Positions 15,182-23,922 of a DNA stretch of 32,187 bases are shown here, piece after piece. The position numbers and the translations under genes are program-made. The stretch comes from an uncultured Alphaproteobacteria bacterium (GTDB lineage: Bacteria > Pseudomonadota > Alphaproteobacteria > Rickettsiales > UBA1997): the NCBI GenBank assembly GCA_903937405.1, contig CAIZZE010000070.1:1-32187 (forward strand), written 5' to 3'. Within the stretch, counting starts at the first letter, position 1, and each line of letters starts with the position of its first letter. The notes beneath the pieces were generated by a model. The model was given only the letters and a program-made list of their open reading frames with translations. It was not told where the DNA came from and did no database searches.

Positions 15182-16891
15182 ATGGCAGAAAAAAATACTC
15201 TTTCCATTTTGGAAACTATCAAGAAAAAAATGCATAAGCTTGATCAAAAAAGCGAAAAAACTGTTGCACCCGCAAGTAGCAACGAAGAGTTTCAATATAT
15301 ATCTTCAGCTGCGAAAGTAGAAGCTGCAGCTGTTTTAGAAGTAAAAGTTCCTGAGCAAAAAATTGATACAACATTTGAAGATGATTTGGGCTTGGAAGAT
15401 TTGGGAACAGAAATAGCTCCGCCAATTCCAAATACTCCACCAGTTGCGGAAGCGTCTGAAAATAAACAACCTGAAGCTCTTGATGATTTTAATCTCGATG
15501 ATTTTGATCTTGACAGCGAAGCGAAAACTCCGGCTATAGTTGCTCCAACAGCGGAAGTGAAACAAAATGAAGTCGGCGATTTTAGTGAAGATGACATTGA
15601 AGATTTTGAAGATGAAATTGATATTGCAGAAGATGAAGTAGTTAAAGAAGAGGTTGAGGAAGAGCATCAAGACTTAGTAGCTGGAGATGTTGACTGGCTT
15701 GGAAATAAAATTGTTACTGATGAAGTAGAAGAAATTCCAGCAGTTGTTACACCAAAAGTTGACGATCTTGATTTGACTTTCGGCGAAGAAGCTCATGAAG
15801 AAGTAGACGAAACAAAACATGATGAATTAGATTTAGAACATCTTGAAGAAGAGCAAATTGAAGAAACTCATGAAGAAGAAGAAGATGCTCTCGATTTAGA
15901 AGCTGATGAAGAAAAAGATGATGATTTAGATTTAGAACATCTTGATGAAGAAGAGCATAATGAAGAGGAATATGAGGAAGAAGATGTTCTCGATTTAGAA
16001 GTTGATGAAGAACATAAAGAAAACAAATCCGTTGAAGATGATGATTTAGATTTAGAAGAAGAAAATGTTGAAGAACATCATGAGGATGAAAATGAAGAAG
16101 ATATTCTTGATCTAGAAAATCATGAAGAAGAACCAGCGCCAAAAGAAATTTCTGAAGATGATGATTTAGATTTTGCTGAACTGGAAAAACATGAAGAAAA
16201 AAAACCGGCAATGGAAATTAAAGAAGAATCTCATGAAGACGATGATTTAAATTTTGATGATTTAGAAAGTTTACCTCCAAAAAAATTAGAACCGCAAATT
16301 CATAAAGATTTGGATGATGATTTGGATTTAGAATTGGAAATGGCAGATAAAAAACTAGAAGCTCCGAAAATCCAAACACCGCCATTTCTTGCTCCAAAAG
16401 ATACATCGGCAGATGGAATTGATTTATTTGATTTAGAAATGAAAGAAAAACCAATATCGCAAACAGCTCCAAATAATGAAATTGATCTGGAATTTGAAAA
16501 AGAAATAATGGGTTTAAAACCAGCTTCACTTCCGGAAAAATCAGTTGAAGATTTTATTAGCAATCCCGCACCCTTTCAACCGCAAGTAGCGCAGCAAAAT
16601 TATGACTCTCAAAGTCAGATTTCTGTTATGAACTCACCAAAAGGAACAAATAATATGGGTAATGGAATTTATGATTCAACGCTGCGTCAGGTTGGCGATT
16701 CAGTAAGAAAATTAATTGATGCAAAAAATGTAGTTTCAGGAATTTCAGCCTTCTCGCAAGGCCCAGCTTTTGTGGAATTAGCAACTCATTTGATGGAACC
16801 GAAATTAGAAAAATGGCTGAATGAACATTTACCTGATTTGGTTGAACAGATTGTTCGTGAAGAGATTAAAAAAATTATTCCGAAAGATTAG
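15182..16891 (+). CDS. popZ: PopZ-like polar organising protein with giant acidic linker (DUF2497)
   Basis: PopZ forms a condensate at cell poles in alphaproteobacteria and binds ParB and other partners. The last 75 residues are the conserved DUF2497 oligomerisation domain, with LRQVGDSVRKLIDAKN (501-516), LMEPKLEKWLNEHLPDLVEQ (537-556) and IVREEIKKI. The N-terminus has a short helix (SILETIKKK, 8-16), the usual binding region. Between them lies a linker of about 480 residues, very rich in Asp and Glu, compared with a whole PopZ of 177 residues in Caulobacter. From 194 to 384 it carries ten copies of an L-D-L-E-like hydrophobic/acidic motif, mostly 19-21 residues apart. AAAGG 5 bases before the ATG supports this start. 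The DJ-1 fragment overlaps its end by 17 bases. Confidence 0.88.
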   Translation: MAEKNTLSILETIKKKMHKLDQKSEKTVAPASSNEEFQYISSAAKVEAAAVLEVKVPEQKIDTTFEDDLGLEDLGTEIAPPIPNTPPVAEASENKQPEALDDFNLDDFDLDSEAKTPAIVAPTAEVKQNEVGDFSEDDIEDFEDEIDIAEDEVVKEEVEEEHQDLVAGDVDWLGNKIVTDEVEEIPAVVTPKVDDLDLTFGEEAHEEVDETKHDELDLEHLEEEQIEETHEEEEDALDLEADEEKDDDLDLEHLDEEEHNEEEYEEEDVLDLEVDEEHKENKSVEDDDLDLEEENVEEHHEDENEEDILDLENHEEEPAPKEISEDDDLDFAELEKHEEKKPAMEIKEESHEDDDLNFDDLESLPPKKLEPQIHKDLDDDLDLELEMADKKLEAPKIQTPPFLAPKDTSADGIDLFDLEMKEKPISQTAPNNEIDLEFEKEIMGLKPASLPEKSVEDFISNPAPFQPQVAQQNYDSQSQISVMNSPKGTNNMGNGIYDSTLRQVGDSVRKLIDAKNVVSGISAFSQGPAFVELATHLMEPKLEKWLNEHLPDLVEQIVREEIKKIIPKD

Positions 16892-17204
16892 TTTTCAGAA
16901 ATTTTTTTACAACTTTCATGATCATTTCGACATATTCTTCTTTTTGACCTACTGGAGCAACATAGTAAATCGCATTTTCTGCCTCTTCACAATTGAACAA
17001 TTTTGCAATTATCCAAGCAGCTAAATATTGTGAAGACATGCATCCACCAGCCGTACCAAGGTTTCCATCTGCATAAAATGGTGCATCTATAATTTTAACT
17101 CCGTCTTCAATTGCCCATGGTTTTGTAGTAAGGTCGGTGCAAGCTGGAAGATTGTTAATCAAACCTAGTTTTGCCATCAACAAAGTGCCAGAGCACTTGC
17201 GCGC
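16875..17204 (-). pseudogene. 5'-truncated DJ-1/PfpI-family gene
   Basis: Only the C-terminal half of a DJ-1/PfpI (class I glutamine amidotransferase-like) protein is present. The open frame starts after an in-frame TAG at 17205-17207 with ARKCSGTLLMAKLGLI, which is the nucleophile elbow around the catalytic Cys. It continues with TAGGCMSSQYLAAWIIAKLF to the normal end. The roughly 100-residue N-terminal half is missing, since argD begins only 40 bases further up. An ATG at 17177 could start a 100-residue product, but it would lack the active-site Cys. The 3' end overlaps popZ by 17 bases. It is probably a relic; a functional short protein is less likely. Confidence 0.7.
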
Positions 17205-17246
17205 CTATTAATTAAAGAGTTCCGAGACACTCCCAAAATTTTTAAA

Positions 17247-18425
17247 TTACCTAAACGCCAAAACTGATTTTTCGATTTTATCCAAGGCTTCATTAACATG
17301 CTTAGATGTAATAATAAGCGGTGGTAAAATTCTAACCACATTATCGCCGGCGGGAATTGTTAATAAGCCATTTTCAATTAGCTTTTTTACAAATTCGGTA
17401 TTTTCAATTTTATCATCAATTCTGATTCCAAGCATTAAACCAACGCCGCGCACTTCTTTTATGATATCAAAATATTTCATCTCTAAATCTTGAAGTCCGC
17501 TTTTTAATTCTTTGGCAACTTGGTTTACATTATTCATAAATTCCGCTTCAAGCATAACGTCTAAAACCGATTCGGCTACAGCCATTGCCAGCGGGTTTCC
17601 GCCGTAAGTTGTGCCATGAACTCCTAAAGTCATTCCGCTTGCAGCTTCTTTGGTGGCAAGACATGCGCCCAAAGGAAAGCCGCCGGCAATTGCTTTAGCG
17701 GTTGAAATAATATCAGGTTTTACGCCGTAATATTCATAAGCAAAAAGATGTCCCAATCTGCCCATGCCGCATTGCACCTCGTCAAATGCCAGCAATAAAC
17801 CTTTTTCAGTTGCCAATTCTCTTAATTGGGAAATGAATTCTTTAGTCGAAACTTTAATTCCTTCTTCGCCTTGAATTGGCTCAATTAAAATGCCGGCAGT
17901 GTTTTCATCAATTGCATTTCTAACTGCTTCGATATTTCCATATTCCACATTGTCAAAACCGGGAAGGGCAGGCTCAAAACCTTCTAAATATTTTTTTTTC
18001 GCTGCCGCAGAAATTGTCGCCATAGTTCTGCCATGAAATGCGCCAGTGAAAGTTATGATTCTATATTTATGCGGTTGATTGTGGGTGTAAAAATAACGCC
18101 TCATCATTTTGATTGCGCATTCAATGCTTTCGGCACCCGAATTGCAGAAAAATGCATAATCAGCAAAAGTGTTATCAACTAGTTTTTCAGCGTAATTATT
18201 TAACTCGTTAATGTTATAGATATTAGAAACATGCCATAATTTATTGGCTTGATTTGTAATCGCCTCAACCATTTTTGGATGACAATGCCCAAGCGCGTTA
18301 ACCGCGATTCCAGCACCGAAATCGAGATATTTTTTATCTTTTGAATATAAATAAACTCCCTCGCCGTGAGAAAAAGTGATGTCGAATCTTTTGTGAACGG
18401 GAAGAAGTTTTGTCGATGTGGTCAT
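17247..18425 (-). CDS. argD: Acetylornithine/succinyldiaminopimelate aminotransferase
   Basis: PLP-dependent class III aminotransferase for arginine and probably lysine synthesis. It has 392 residues. The phosphate-binding SGAES (96-100), HGRTMATISA (131-140), GILIEPIQGEEGI (178-190), FDEVQCGMGR (214-223, D215 binding the pyridine N) and the Schiff-base Lys244 in STAKAIAGGFPLGA are all present. No other arg gene is adjacent. It is divergent from coq9 with 65 bases between, and the truncated DJ-1 gene lies downstream. Ornithine aminotransferase is a possible alternative but the family signature favours ArgD. Confidence 0.92.
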   Translation of the reverse strand: MTTSTKLLPVHKRFDITFSHGEGVYLYSKDKKYLDFGAGIAVNALGHCHPKMVEAITNQANKLWHVSNIYNINELNNYAEKLVDNTFADYAFFCNSGAESIECAIKMMRRYFYTHNQPHKYRIITFTGAFHGRTMATISAAAKKKYLEGFEPALPGFDNVEYGNIEAVRNAIDENTAGILIEPIQGEEGIKVSTKEFISQLRELATEKGLLLAFDEVQCGMGRLGHLFAYEYYGVKPDIISTAKAIAGGFPLGACLATKEAASGMTLGVHGTTYGGNPLAMAVAESVLDVMLEAEFMNNVNQVAKELKSGLQDLEMKYFDIIKEVRGVGLMLGIRIDDKIENTEFVKKLIENGLLTIPAGDNVVRILPPLIITSKHVNEALDKIEKSVLAFR

Positions 18426-18431
18426 TTTTTG

Positions 18432-18491
18432 ATTTTAGATTAGAAATTAGGATTTAGAACTTATTCTAAGTCTTAAATTTAAATCTAAAAT
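18432..18491. repeat. 10-bp inverted repeat between argD and coq9
   Basis: ATTTTAGATT (18432-18441) and AATCTAAAAT (18482-18491) are exact reverse complements across a 40-base AT-rich gap. They fill the divergent argD/coq9 region. They may be an operator, but the low complexity makes chance possible. Confidence 0.35.
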
Positions 18492-19216
18492 TGTTTTTTG
18501 TGCTTCTTGATTCATTTGAAACCAGAGAAAAAATCCTGCGGGAATTTCTAAAAATTTGTCCATTTGACGGATGGAGCAAAGAAGGGCTTCTAAAGGCCAT
18601 TTCTAAAGCTGGAATTGAAGAAAAATTTAGTGATCTGATTTTTGAAAATGGTTTACTCGATTTAGCAGAATTTTATATTGAATATCAAAACCAGAAAGCT
18701 GTTGAAAAAATTTCTCAGATTCCAAATTTTCACGACGAAAAAATTCGTTTAAAAATTGCTCAGGCACTTTATACGAGGTTTGAGGTCGAAAAAAATAACC
18801 AACTTACACTTCAAAGATTGATTAATTTTTATATCAATCCTAAAAATTTCTCTTCGTTCGAAATTGGCGCAAGACCTATGATTAATGGTTTAAAATCAGG
18901 TTACTTGGTTGCAGATTCAATCTGGAAAAGTATTAATGATGAATCGACAGATTTTAATTTTTATACAAAAAGATTAACTCTTTCGAAAATTATTTTGCGT
19001 AGTTTGCTAGTTTTTGTAAAAGATGAATCGCATGATTTTATTAAAACTAAAAACTTTATTGACGCGCAAATTGAAAAAGTGATGAAGTTTGAAAAAAGAA
19101 AACATCAGGTTAAAAAAGCCTTCGAACATGTTTTTTTAAATGAAGAAGGTAAAATAAAAACACCGAAAGAATTTGTAAAAGATCTACCGTTTTTTCGCTT
19201 GATTAAGTTTAAATAA
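18491..19216 (+). CDS. coq9: COQ9-family ubiquinone biosynthesis protein
   Basis: Lipid-binding accessory protein of ubiquinone synthesis that helps hydroxylation by the COQ7-type enzyme in mitochondria. In bacteria it is annotated as COQ9 or the rpsU-divergent protein. The 241 residues include PFDGWSKEGLLKAI (24-37), IRLKIAQALYTRFE and the diagnostic STDFNFYTKRLTLSKII near 155, followed by DFIKTKNFIDAQIEKVMKFE. No ATG is available: the frame can start at TTG 18491 or at GTG 18500, and either gives the expected N-terminus. It complements ubiG at the left end of the window. The last 27 residues are basic and not conserved in the family. Confidence 0.88.
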   Translation: MFFVLLDSFETREKILREFLKICPFDGWSKEGLLKAISKAGIEEKFSDLIFENGLLDLAEFYIEYQNQKAVEKISQIPNFHDEKIRLKIAQALYTRFEVEKNNQLTLQRLINFYINPKNFSSFEIGARPMINGLKSGYLVADSIWKSINDESTDFNFYTKRLTLSKIILRSLLVFVKDESHDFIKTKNFIDAQIEKVMKFEKRKHQVKKAFEHVFLNEEGKIKTPKEFVKDLPFFRLIKFK

Positions 19217-19272
19217 AATATCCAAACTGATCGCAGAATTCGATTTTTAAAAACCAAAAAATTATTGCGGAT

Positions 19273-19331
19273 GCAGCGATTAAATCGCTGCGCAGCAATT
19301 CAAACTACCAAATTCGACAAAGTCGAATTTG
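19273..19331. repeat. Cluster of short hairpins after coq9
   Basis: GCAGCGAT/ATCGCTGC (19273-19280 and 19284-19291), the 10-base palindrome GCTGCGCAGC (19287-19296), and a 10-bp stem CAAATTCGAC/GTCGAATTTG (19309-19318 and 19322-19331) follow one another. No T-run follows, so they do not look like plain terminators. They could be small palindromic elements. They lie between coq9 and cvpA and hold no ORF. Confidence 0.5.
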
Positions 19332-19359
19332 ACTTACTATAAATAAGAAATTTAACAAA

Positions 19360-20088
19360 ATGTCATCTAGTCTAAACATGCTCGACCTGGCTTTTTTAGC
19401 CTTCATTTTAATCTTCGTCGCAACAGCTTTTTTCCGCGGTTTTGTCAAAGAAATTTTTGCTTTATTAAACTGGATTTTAGGACTCATACTTTCTTACGTT
19501 CTAGCACCTTACGCTTCCGAATTAATCGAAAAATATTCCAAAAATGCTTTAGTTAGCGACATCACAGCGCGCAGCTTAATTTTCGTTATAGTGTTTTTTG
19601 TATGTGCAATATCAACTTCCGGCTTGCGTGATGCGTTAAAAGAAAAAATGCCAAAAGCATTTGATCGTTCGCTTGGCGTATTTTACGGTTTGGTGAAAAC
19701 TATTTTTGTTTTTGGTTTTATTGTTTCGCTCGCTTTCAATCTTTACGGATTTTTGCTTAACAAAAAAATTGAAGAATCTTCTGTGGAATTGCCAATTTGG
19801 TATAAAGAAGCTAAATCTCACGATATTCTAAAATTTTCTTCCCAAATGCTTGATCCGGCAGTTAAGTTATATTTTGATGCAGCGTCGAAAAACTTTGAAC
19901 ATGTAATACCGAAATCAAAGAATCTTGATGAAAAAATCGATGAAGTAATCGACCAAAAAAATTCTAAAAAAGTTAAAAAAGTCGTTGAGGAAAATTCGGC
20001 CGAATTGGATAAAGCTTTAGAAGATTCGGGCTATAACAAAAAAGACCTCGAAAAAATGAACCGCTTAATGGAAATTATCGGAAAATAA
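19360..20088 (+). CDS. cvpA: CvpA-family inner-membrane protein
   Basis: Multi-pass membrane protein of 242 residues. Four hydrophobic segments lie at about 8-25, 30-50, 70-86 and 107-128. The family signature is the first pair with FFRGFVKEIFALLNWILGL (24-42), followed by FDRSLGVFYGLVK (101-113). In Escherichia coli CvpA is needed for colicin V production and affects envelope homeostasis. The real function is not settled. A charged C-terminal tail (180-242) is lysine/glutamate-rich and may form a coiled coil. It is 21 bases before fabG on the same strand. Confidence 0.85.
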   Translation: MSSSLNMLDLAFLAFILIFVATAFFRGFVKEIFALLNWILGLILSYVLAPYASELIEKYSKNALVSDITARSLIFVIVFFVCAISTSGLRDALKEKMPKAFDRSLGVFYGLVKTIFVFGFIVSLAFNLYGFLLNKKIEESSVELPIWYKEAKSHDILKFSSQMLDPAVKLYFDAASKNFEHVIPKSKNLDEKIDEVIDQKNSKKVKKVVEENSAELDKALEDSGYNKKDLEKMNRLMEIIGK

Positions 20089-20109
20089 TAACAAATTATA
20101 ATTAAACTT

Positions 20110-20847
20110 ATGTTCAAGCTTACAGGAAAAAATGCATTAGTAACCGGCGCAACTGGCGGGATTGGATCTGAAATTGCCAAAGCTTTAGCTAGTCAAGGTG
20201 CGAAAGTGGTTTTATCTTCAACTAAAGAAGAAAAATTGCAGGAATTAGCGGCTGAAATTGGCGGCGATGTAAAATATGTAGCCTGTAATTTATCAGATGC
20301 AGCAGCAGTTGATGCTTTATTTGACAAGGCGGAAGAGCTTGTTGGTCAAATTGATATTTTGGTTTGCAACGCCGGAATCACCAAAGACAATTTAATATTG
20401 CGCATGAAAGATGACGATTTTAATCATGTTTTAGATGTGAACTTAAAATCGACTTTCATTTTAAACCGCAACGCGATTAAAAAAATGATGCGCCGCAAAT
20501 ATGGCCGCATCATTAATATCGCTTCGGTTGTGGGCGTTACGGGAAATCCGGGACAATGTAATTATGTTGCTTCCAAAGCTGGCATGATTGGCATGAGTAA
20601 ATCTTTGGCGCAAGAAGTTGCGACTCGCGGAATTACCATTAACTGTGTTGCTCCCGGCTTCATTCAAAGCCCGATGACGGATATTTTGAATGACGCACAA
20701 AGAGAAGCGATTTTGAATAAAATTCCGGCAGGAAAAATGGGCGAATCATCCGACATCGCAAAAGCTGTAGCCTTTTTAGCCAGCGAAGATGCGGGATATG
20801 TTACAGGACATACTCTGCATGTGAACGGTGGAATGTTCATGAATTAG
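20110..20847 (+). CDS. fabG: 3-oxoacyl-[acyl-carrier-protein] reductase FabG
   Basis: Short-chain dehydrogenase that reduces the beta-ketoacyl-ACP in fatty acid synthesis. It has 245 residues. The cofactor motif is TGATGGIG (12-19), NAG is at 87-89, and the catalytic triad is S139, Y152 and K156 (NYVASK). The C-terminus VTGHTLHVNGGMFM is typical of FabG. It is likely co-transcribed with cvpA and ends at two hairpins (20849-20915). No acpP or fabF is in the window. Confidence 0.93.
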   Translation: MFKLTGKNALVTGATGGIGSEIAKALASQGAKVVLSSTKEEKLQELAAEIGGDVKYVACNLSDAAAVDALFDKAEELVGQIDILVCNAGITKDNLILRMKDDDFNHVLDVNLKSTFILNRNAIKKMMRRKYGRIINIASVVGVTGNPGQCNYVASKAGMIGMSKSLAQEVATRGITINCVAPGFIQSPMTDILNDAQREAILNKIPAGKMGESSDIAKAVAFLASEDAGYVTGHTLHVNGGMFMN

Positions 20848-20848
20848 T

Positions 20849-20915
20849 AAAATTTTTCTGATGAAAAATTTTAATTTATATCGAGATAAGAAATTGAAGA
20901 CGGCTTCAATTTTTT
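20849..20915 (+). terminator. Tandem hairpins with terminator after fabG
   Basis: A 10-bp A/T stem (20849-20858 with 20863-20872) lies 1 base after the fabG stop. A second, AAATTGAAG/CTTCAATTT (20891-20899 with 20904-20912), has a 4-base ACGG loop and a T-run to 20915. The second is a standard rho-independent terminator. Both lie upstream of trxB, so trxB needs its own promoter. Confidence 0.8.
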
Positions 20916-20934
20916 AATAAAATTTTATTTAAAA

Positions 20935-21873
20935 ATGACAACTTACAAAACAAAAGTAGCAATAATCGGTTCCGGCCCCGCAGGGTTTAGCGCCGCAATT
21001 TACGCAGCGCGCGCTAATCATGAGCCAATTATGATTAACGGCATTCAACCTGGTGGTCAACTCACAATCACAACTGATGTAGAAAATTACCCCGGTTTTG
21101 CCGATGTAATCCAAGGTCCATGGCTTATGGAGCAAATGGAAAAACAAGCAATTCACGTTGGTACTAAAATTTTCCACGATCATATTAAAGAAGTAGATTT
21201 TTCGGTGCGTCCATTTCGTTTAATTGGCGAATCTGAAGATGTTTTTGAGGCTGATGCCGTTATTATCGCAACTGGCGCTCAAGCCAAATGGCTTGGACTT
21301 CCATCTGAAAAAAAATTCCAAGGTTTTGGCGTTTCCGGATGCGCAACTTGCGACGGATTTTTCTTTAAAAATAAAGAAGTAATCGTCGTTGGTGGCGGAA
21401 ATAGTGCGGTTGAAGAAGCTTTATATTTAACTAATCACGCCAAAAAAGTTTATGTAGTTCATCGTGGCGATAAATTTAAAGCCGAAAAAATTCTGCAAGA
21501 TCGTTTATTTAAAAATCCAAAAATCGAAGTGATTTGGAATGCAGCTTTGGATGAAGTTTTGGGAAGTGAAAATCCAAAAACTGTTACTGGCGCGCGCCTT
21601 AAAAACACGGTTGACGGCTCATTTCGTGAAATGTCAATTGATGGAATTTTTATCGCAATTGGTCACAAACCAAATTCTGATTTATTCAAAAAAACTGGCT
21701 TAGAAATTGACGCTGAAGGCTATATTACAACCAAACCAAACTCAACAACCACAAACATTCCCGGCGTTTTTGCGGCGGGTGATATTCAAGATAAAATTTA
21801 CCGCCAAGCCGTAACTGCCGCGGGAAGCGGTTGTATGGCGGCTTTGGAAATTGAAAAATTTTTAGCGCATTAG
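20935..21873 (+). CDS. trxB: Thioredoxin reductase
   Basis: Flavoprotein that reduces thioredoxin. It has 312 residues. The FAD motif is GSGPAGFSAAIYAARA (12-27), the redox disulphide CATC is at 136-139 in the expected place between the FAD and NADP parts, and the NAD(P) motif is GGGNSAVEEA (153-162). The C-terminus GVFAAGDIQD is also typical. The motif that grips the NADPH 2'-phosphate, normally HRR-x3-R, reads HRGDKFK (176-182): one Arg is Gly and the distal Arg is Lys. This may weaken NADPH preference. It follows the fabG terminator and precedes the mod gene by 30 bases. Confidence 0.93.
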   Translation: MTTYKTKVAIIGSGPAGFSAAIYAARANHEPIMINGIQPGGQLTITTDVENYPGFADVIQGPWLMEQMEKQAIHVGTKIFHDHIKEVDFSVRPFRLIGESEDVFEADAVIIATGAQAKWLGLPSEKKFQGFGVSGCATCDGFFFKNKEVIVVGGGNSAVEEALYLTNHAKKVYVVHRGDKFKAEKILQDRLFKNPKIEVIWNAALDEVLGSENPKTVTGARLKNTVDGSFREMSIDGIFIAIGHKPNSDLFKKTGLEIDAEGYITTKPNSTTTNIPGVFAAGDIQDKIYRQAVTAAGSGCMAALEIEKFLAH

Positions 21874-21903
21874 TTTTTTAAAAAACATAAAAACCACTAA
21901 AAT

Positions 21904-23922
21904 ATGCAAAACCTTTTGGAAGAGTTAAAAGCTGCGCTAATCAACGAGCAGCAATATTTTTGCGACGGTGAATTGTTAAAAAATCTAATTATTGAAGACG
22001 CATTCAAGCTAGAACCAAAGCTGCTTAGATGTTTATTAAAAAATTCAATTACTAAAAAACATTTTTTTAGTTCGGTTGAAAATATTGAAATTTTTGACAA
22101 AATAAAATTTCAAAATTTTGTAAATAATAAAAGTTTTTTGCCCAATTCTTTTACGCGTTTTCAAAATAAAATTGGCTTAGTTGGTGATTTCGATGGCTAT
22201 TCTTTTGAAGCAAAAAATAAAGATGTGGTTTTGGCTTGGGCTTACAAAGATTGTATTTTAGAAGGCGGGCAAGATAAAGACGATCAAAAACGCGACGAAA
22301 TTTTTTATAACGAAATTCTTTCGCCCGATGAAATTTCGCGTCTCGAAGAGGCGAAAGTTTTAAGTAATTTTGAGAAATTTTGTGCTAAAAAAACTGACGA
22401 TGGATTTGAAATTGAGTCAAAAAAAGTCGAAGAAATTTCTTTAAACGACAATCTCTTAATCAAAGGCAATAATCTTTTAGCTCTTTACTGCTTGCGCCAA
22501 AAATATGCTGGCAAAATTAAATTGATTTACATCGATCCGCCTTACAACACAGGTTCCGACAGTTTTAAATATAACGACCAATTTAATCACTCAACTTGGC
22601 TTACTTTCATGAAAAACCGCCTAGAAGTTGCGCGCGAACTTTTGGCTGATGATGGAGTGATTTTTGTGCAGATTGATGATAACGAACAGGCTTATTTAAA
22701 AGTGATGATGGATGAAATTTTTGGACGAGAAAATTTTTTAAATAATATTTTTATTAAAACTGGTGATTCGGTTAGAACAATAGGCGGCGGCGAAAGTACA
22801 AAACTTAATAAAGAAGCCGAAAACATTCTGTTATTTGCTAAGAAATTTGAAACTTGCCGACTTAATAAAGTTTTCAACAAAATTCCCTTAGAAGAGATTG
22901 TTGATGAAAAAAAGCGCAATGGCAAAAAGTTTGAATATAATAAAATTATCAAAAATTTTGGGAGCAAAATCCCTTTTTCGAGCATTAAAACAGGCGATGG
23001 CGAGAAAGTTCTAATTTATAAACACGAGGGTTTTGAAATAGAAAATTGTTCACATATCGACATCGATAATTATCAAAAAATTTTTCAAGCCGCCGCATCT
23101 AAATCTTCGATTTATTTAAATGTAAAATCTCAAATTGAGGATGGCTTTTATTCAATTGAATACATTCCGAGAAGCGGCAAAAACAAAGGCAATTTGACTA
23201 GTAGATTTTTTTTCAAAAAACGCGAAGTAGTTTTTTTAAAAAATCTTGTCGAAGTTGAGGGAAATAAAATCTTAAAAAGAGATGAAATAAGTAATATTTG
23301 GACAGATATTTCTTGGCACGGAATAATGAATGAAGGATCTCTTTCTTTTCAATATGGCAAAAAACCAGAAAAACTTTTGCAAAGAATAATCGAAATTTCA
23401 ACCAACGAAGGTGATTTAGTTTTAGATTTTTTTGCAGGCTCTGGCACCACGGCAGCGGTGGCGCACAAAATGAAGCGTCGCTGGATTGCGATTGAGCAAA
23501 TGAACTACATTAAAGATTTGCCTGAAGCACGATTAAAAAAAGTTTTAGAAGGTGAGCAAGGTGGAGTTTCAAAAAGCCTTAATTGGCAAGGCGGCGGCGA
23601 GTTTATTTATTTTGAACTTTTGCGCTGGAATGAAAAATATATTGAGCAAATCCGCGCAGCGCAAAGCTTTGAAGATTTATTAAAAATTTATCAACAAATG
23701 AAAAGCCAAGCGTTTTTTCGTTATGATTTTGAAGAAAAATTGATGGACGAAAATCTTTCGCAAGATTTTCAAAAACTTGAATTAGGCGAACAAAAAAAAT
23801 TGTTGTGCAAAATTTTGGACAAAAATCATCTTTACGTAAATTTAAGCGAAATGAATGACTGCCAATATGAAATTGGCGATGAAGATAAAAAATTAACCAA
23901 ATTATTTTATCAAAAATCATGA
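21904..23922 (+). CDS. mod: Type III restriction-modification DNA methyltransferase (Mod)
   Basis: Adenine-N6 DNA methyltransferase and target-recognition subunit of a type III system. It has 672 residues. The catalytic DPPY (211-214, followed by [11 protein letters not shown]) comes before the SAM motif DFFAGSGTT (508-516), the beta-class order of type III Mod. The stretch between them (about 280-470) should hold the target-recognition domain. It shares ATGA with the next gene (4-base overlap), as in complete type III operons. It reads uninterrupted, and no long tandem repeat was noticed that would suggest phase variation. The recognition site cannot be predicted. Confidence 0.93.
   Translation: MQNLLEELKAALINEQQYFCDGELLKNLIIEDAFKLEPKLLRCLLKNSITKKHFFSSVENIEIFDKIKFQNFVNNKSFLPNSFTRFQNKIGLVGDFDGYSFEAKNKDVVLAWAYKDCILEGGQDKDDQKRDEIFYNEILSPDEISRLEEAKVLSNFEKFCAKKTDDGFEIESKKVEEISLNDNLLIKGNNLLALYCLRQKYAGKIKLIYIDPPYNTGSDSFKYNDQFNHSTWLTFMKNRLEVARELLADDGVIFVQIDDNEQAYLKVMMDEIFGRENFLNNIFIKTGDSVRTIGGGESTKLNKEAENILLFAKKFETCRLNKVFNKIPLEEIVDEKKRNGKKFEYNKIIKNFGSKIPFSSIKTGDGEKVLIYKHEGFEIENCSHIDIDNYQKIFQAAASKSSIYLNVKSQIEDGFYSIEYIPRSGKNKGNLTSRFFFKKREVVFLKNLVEVEGNKILKRDEISNIWTDISWHGIMNEGSLSFQYGKKPEKLLQRIIEISTNEGDLVLDFFAGSGTTAAVAHKMKRRWIAIEQMNYIKDLPEARLKKVLEGEQGGVSKSLNWQGGGEFIYFELLRWNEKYIEQIRAAQSFEDLLKIYQQMKSQAFFRYDFEEKLMDENLSQDFQKLELGEQKKLLCKILDKNHLYVNLSEMNDCQYEIGDEDKKLTKLFYQKS

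Noticed and set aside
15219-16563. Minus-strand open frames opposite popZ
   Set aside because: They mirror the acidic repeat codons and give His/Leu- or Ser-rich low-complexity translations, with no independent support.
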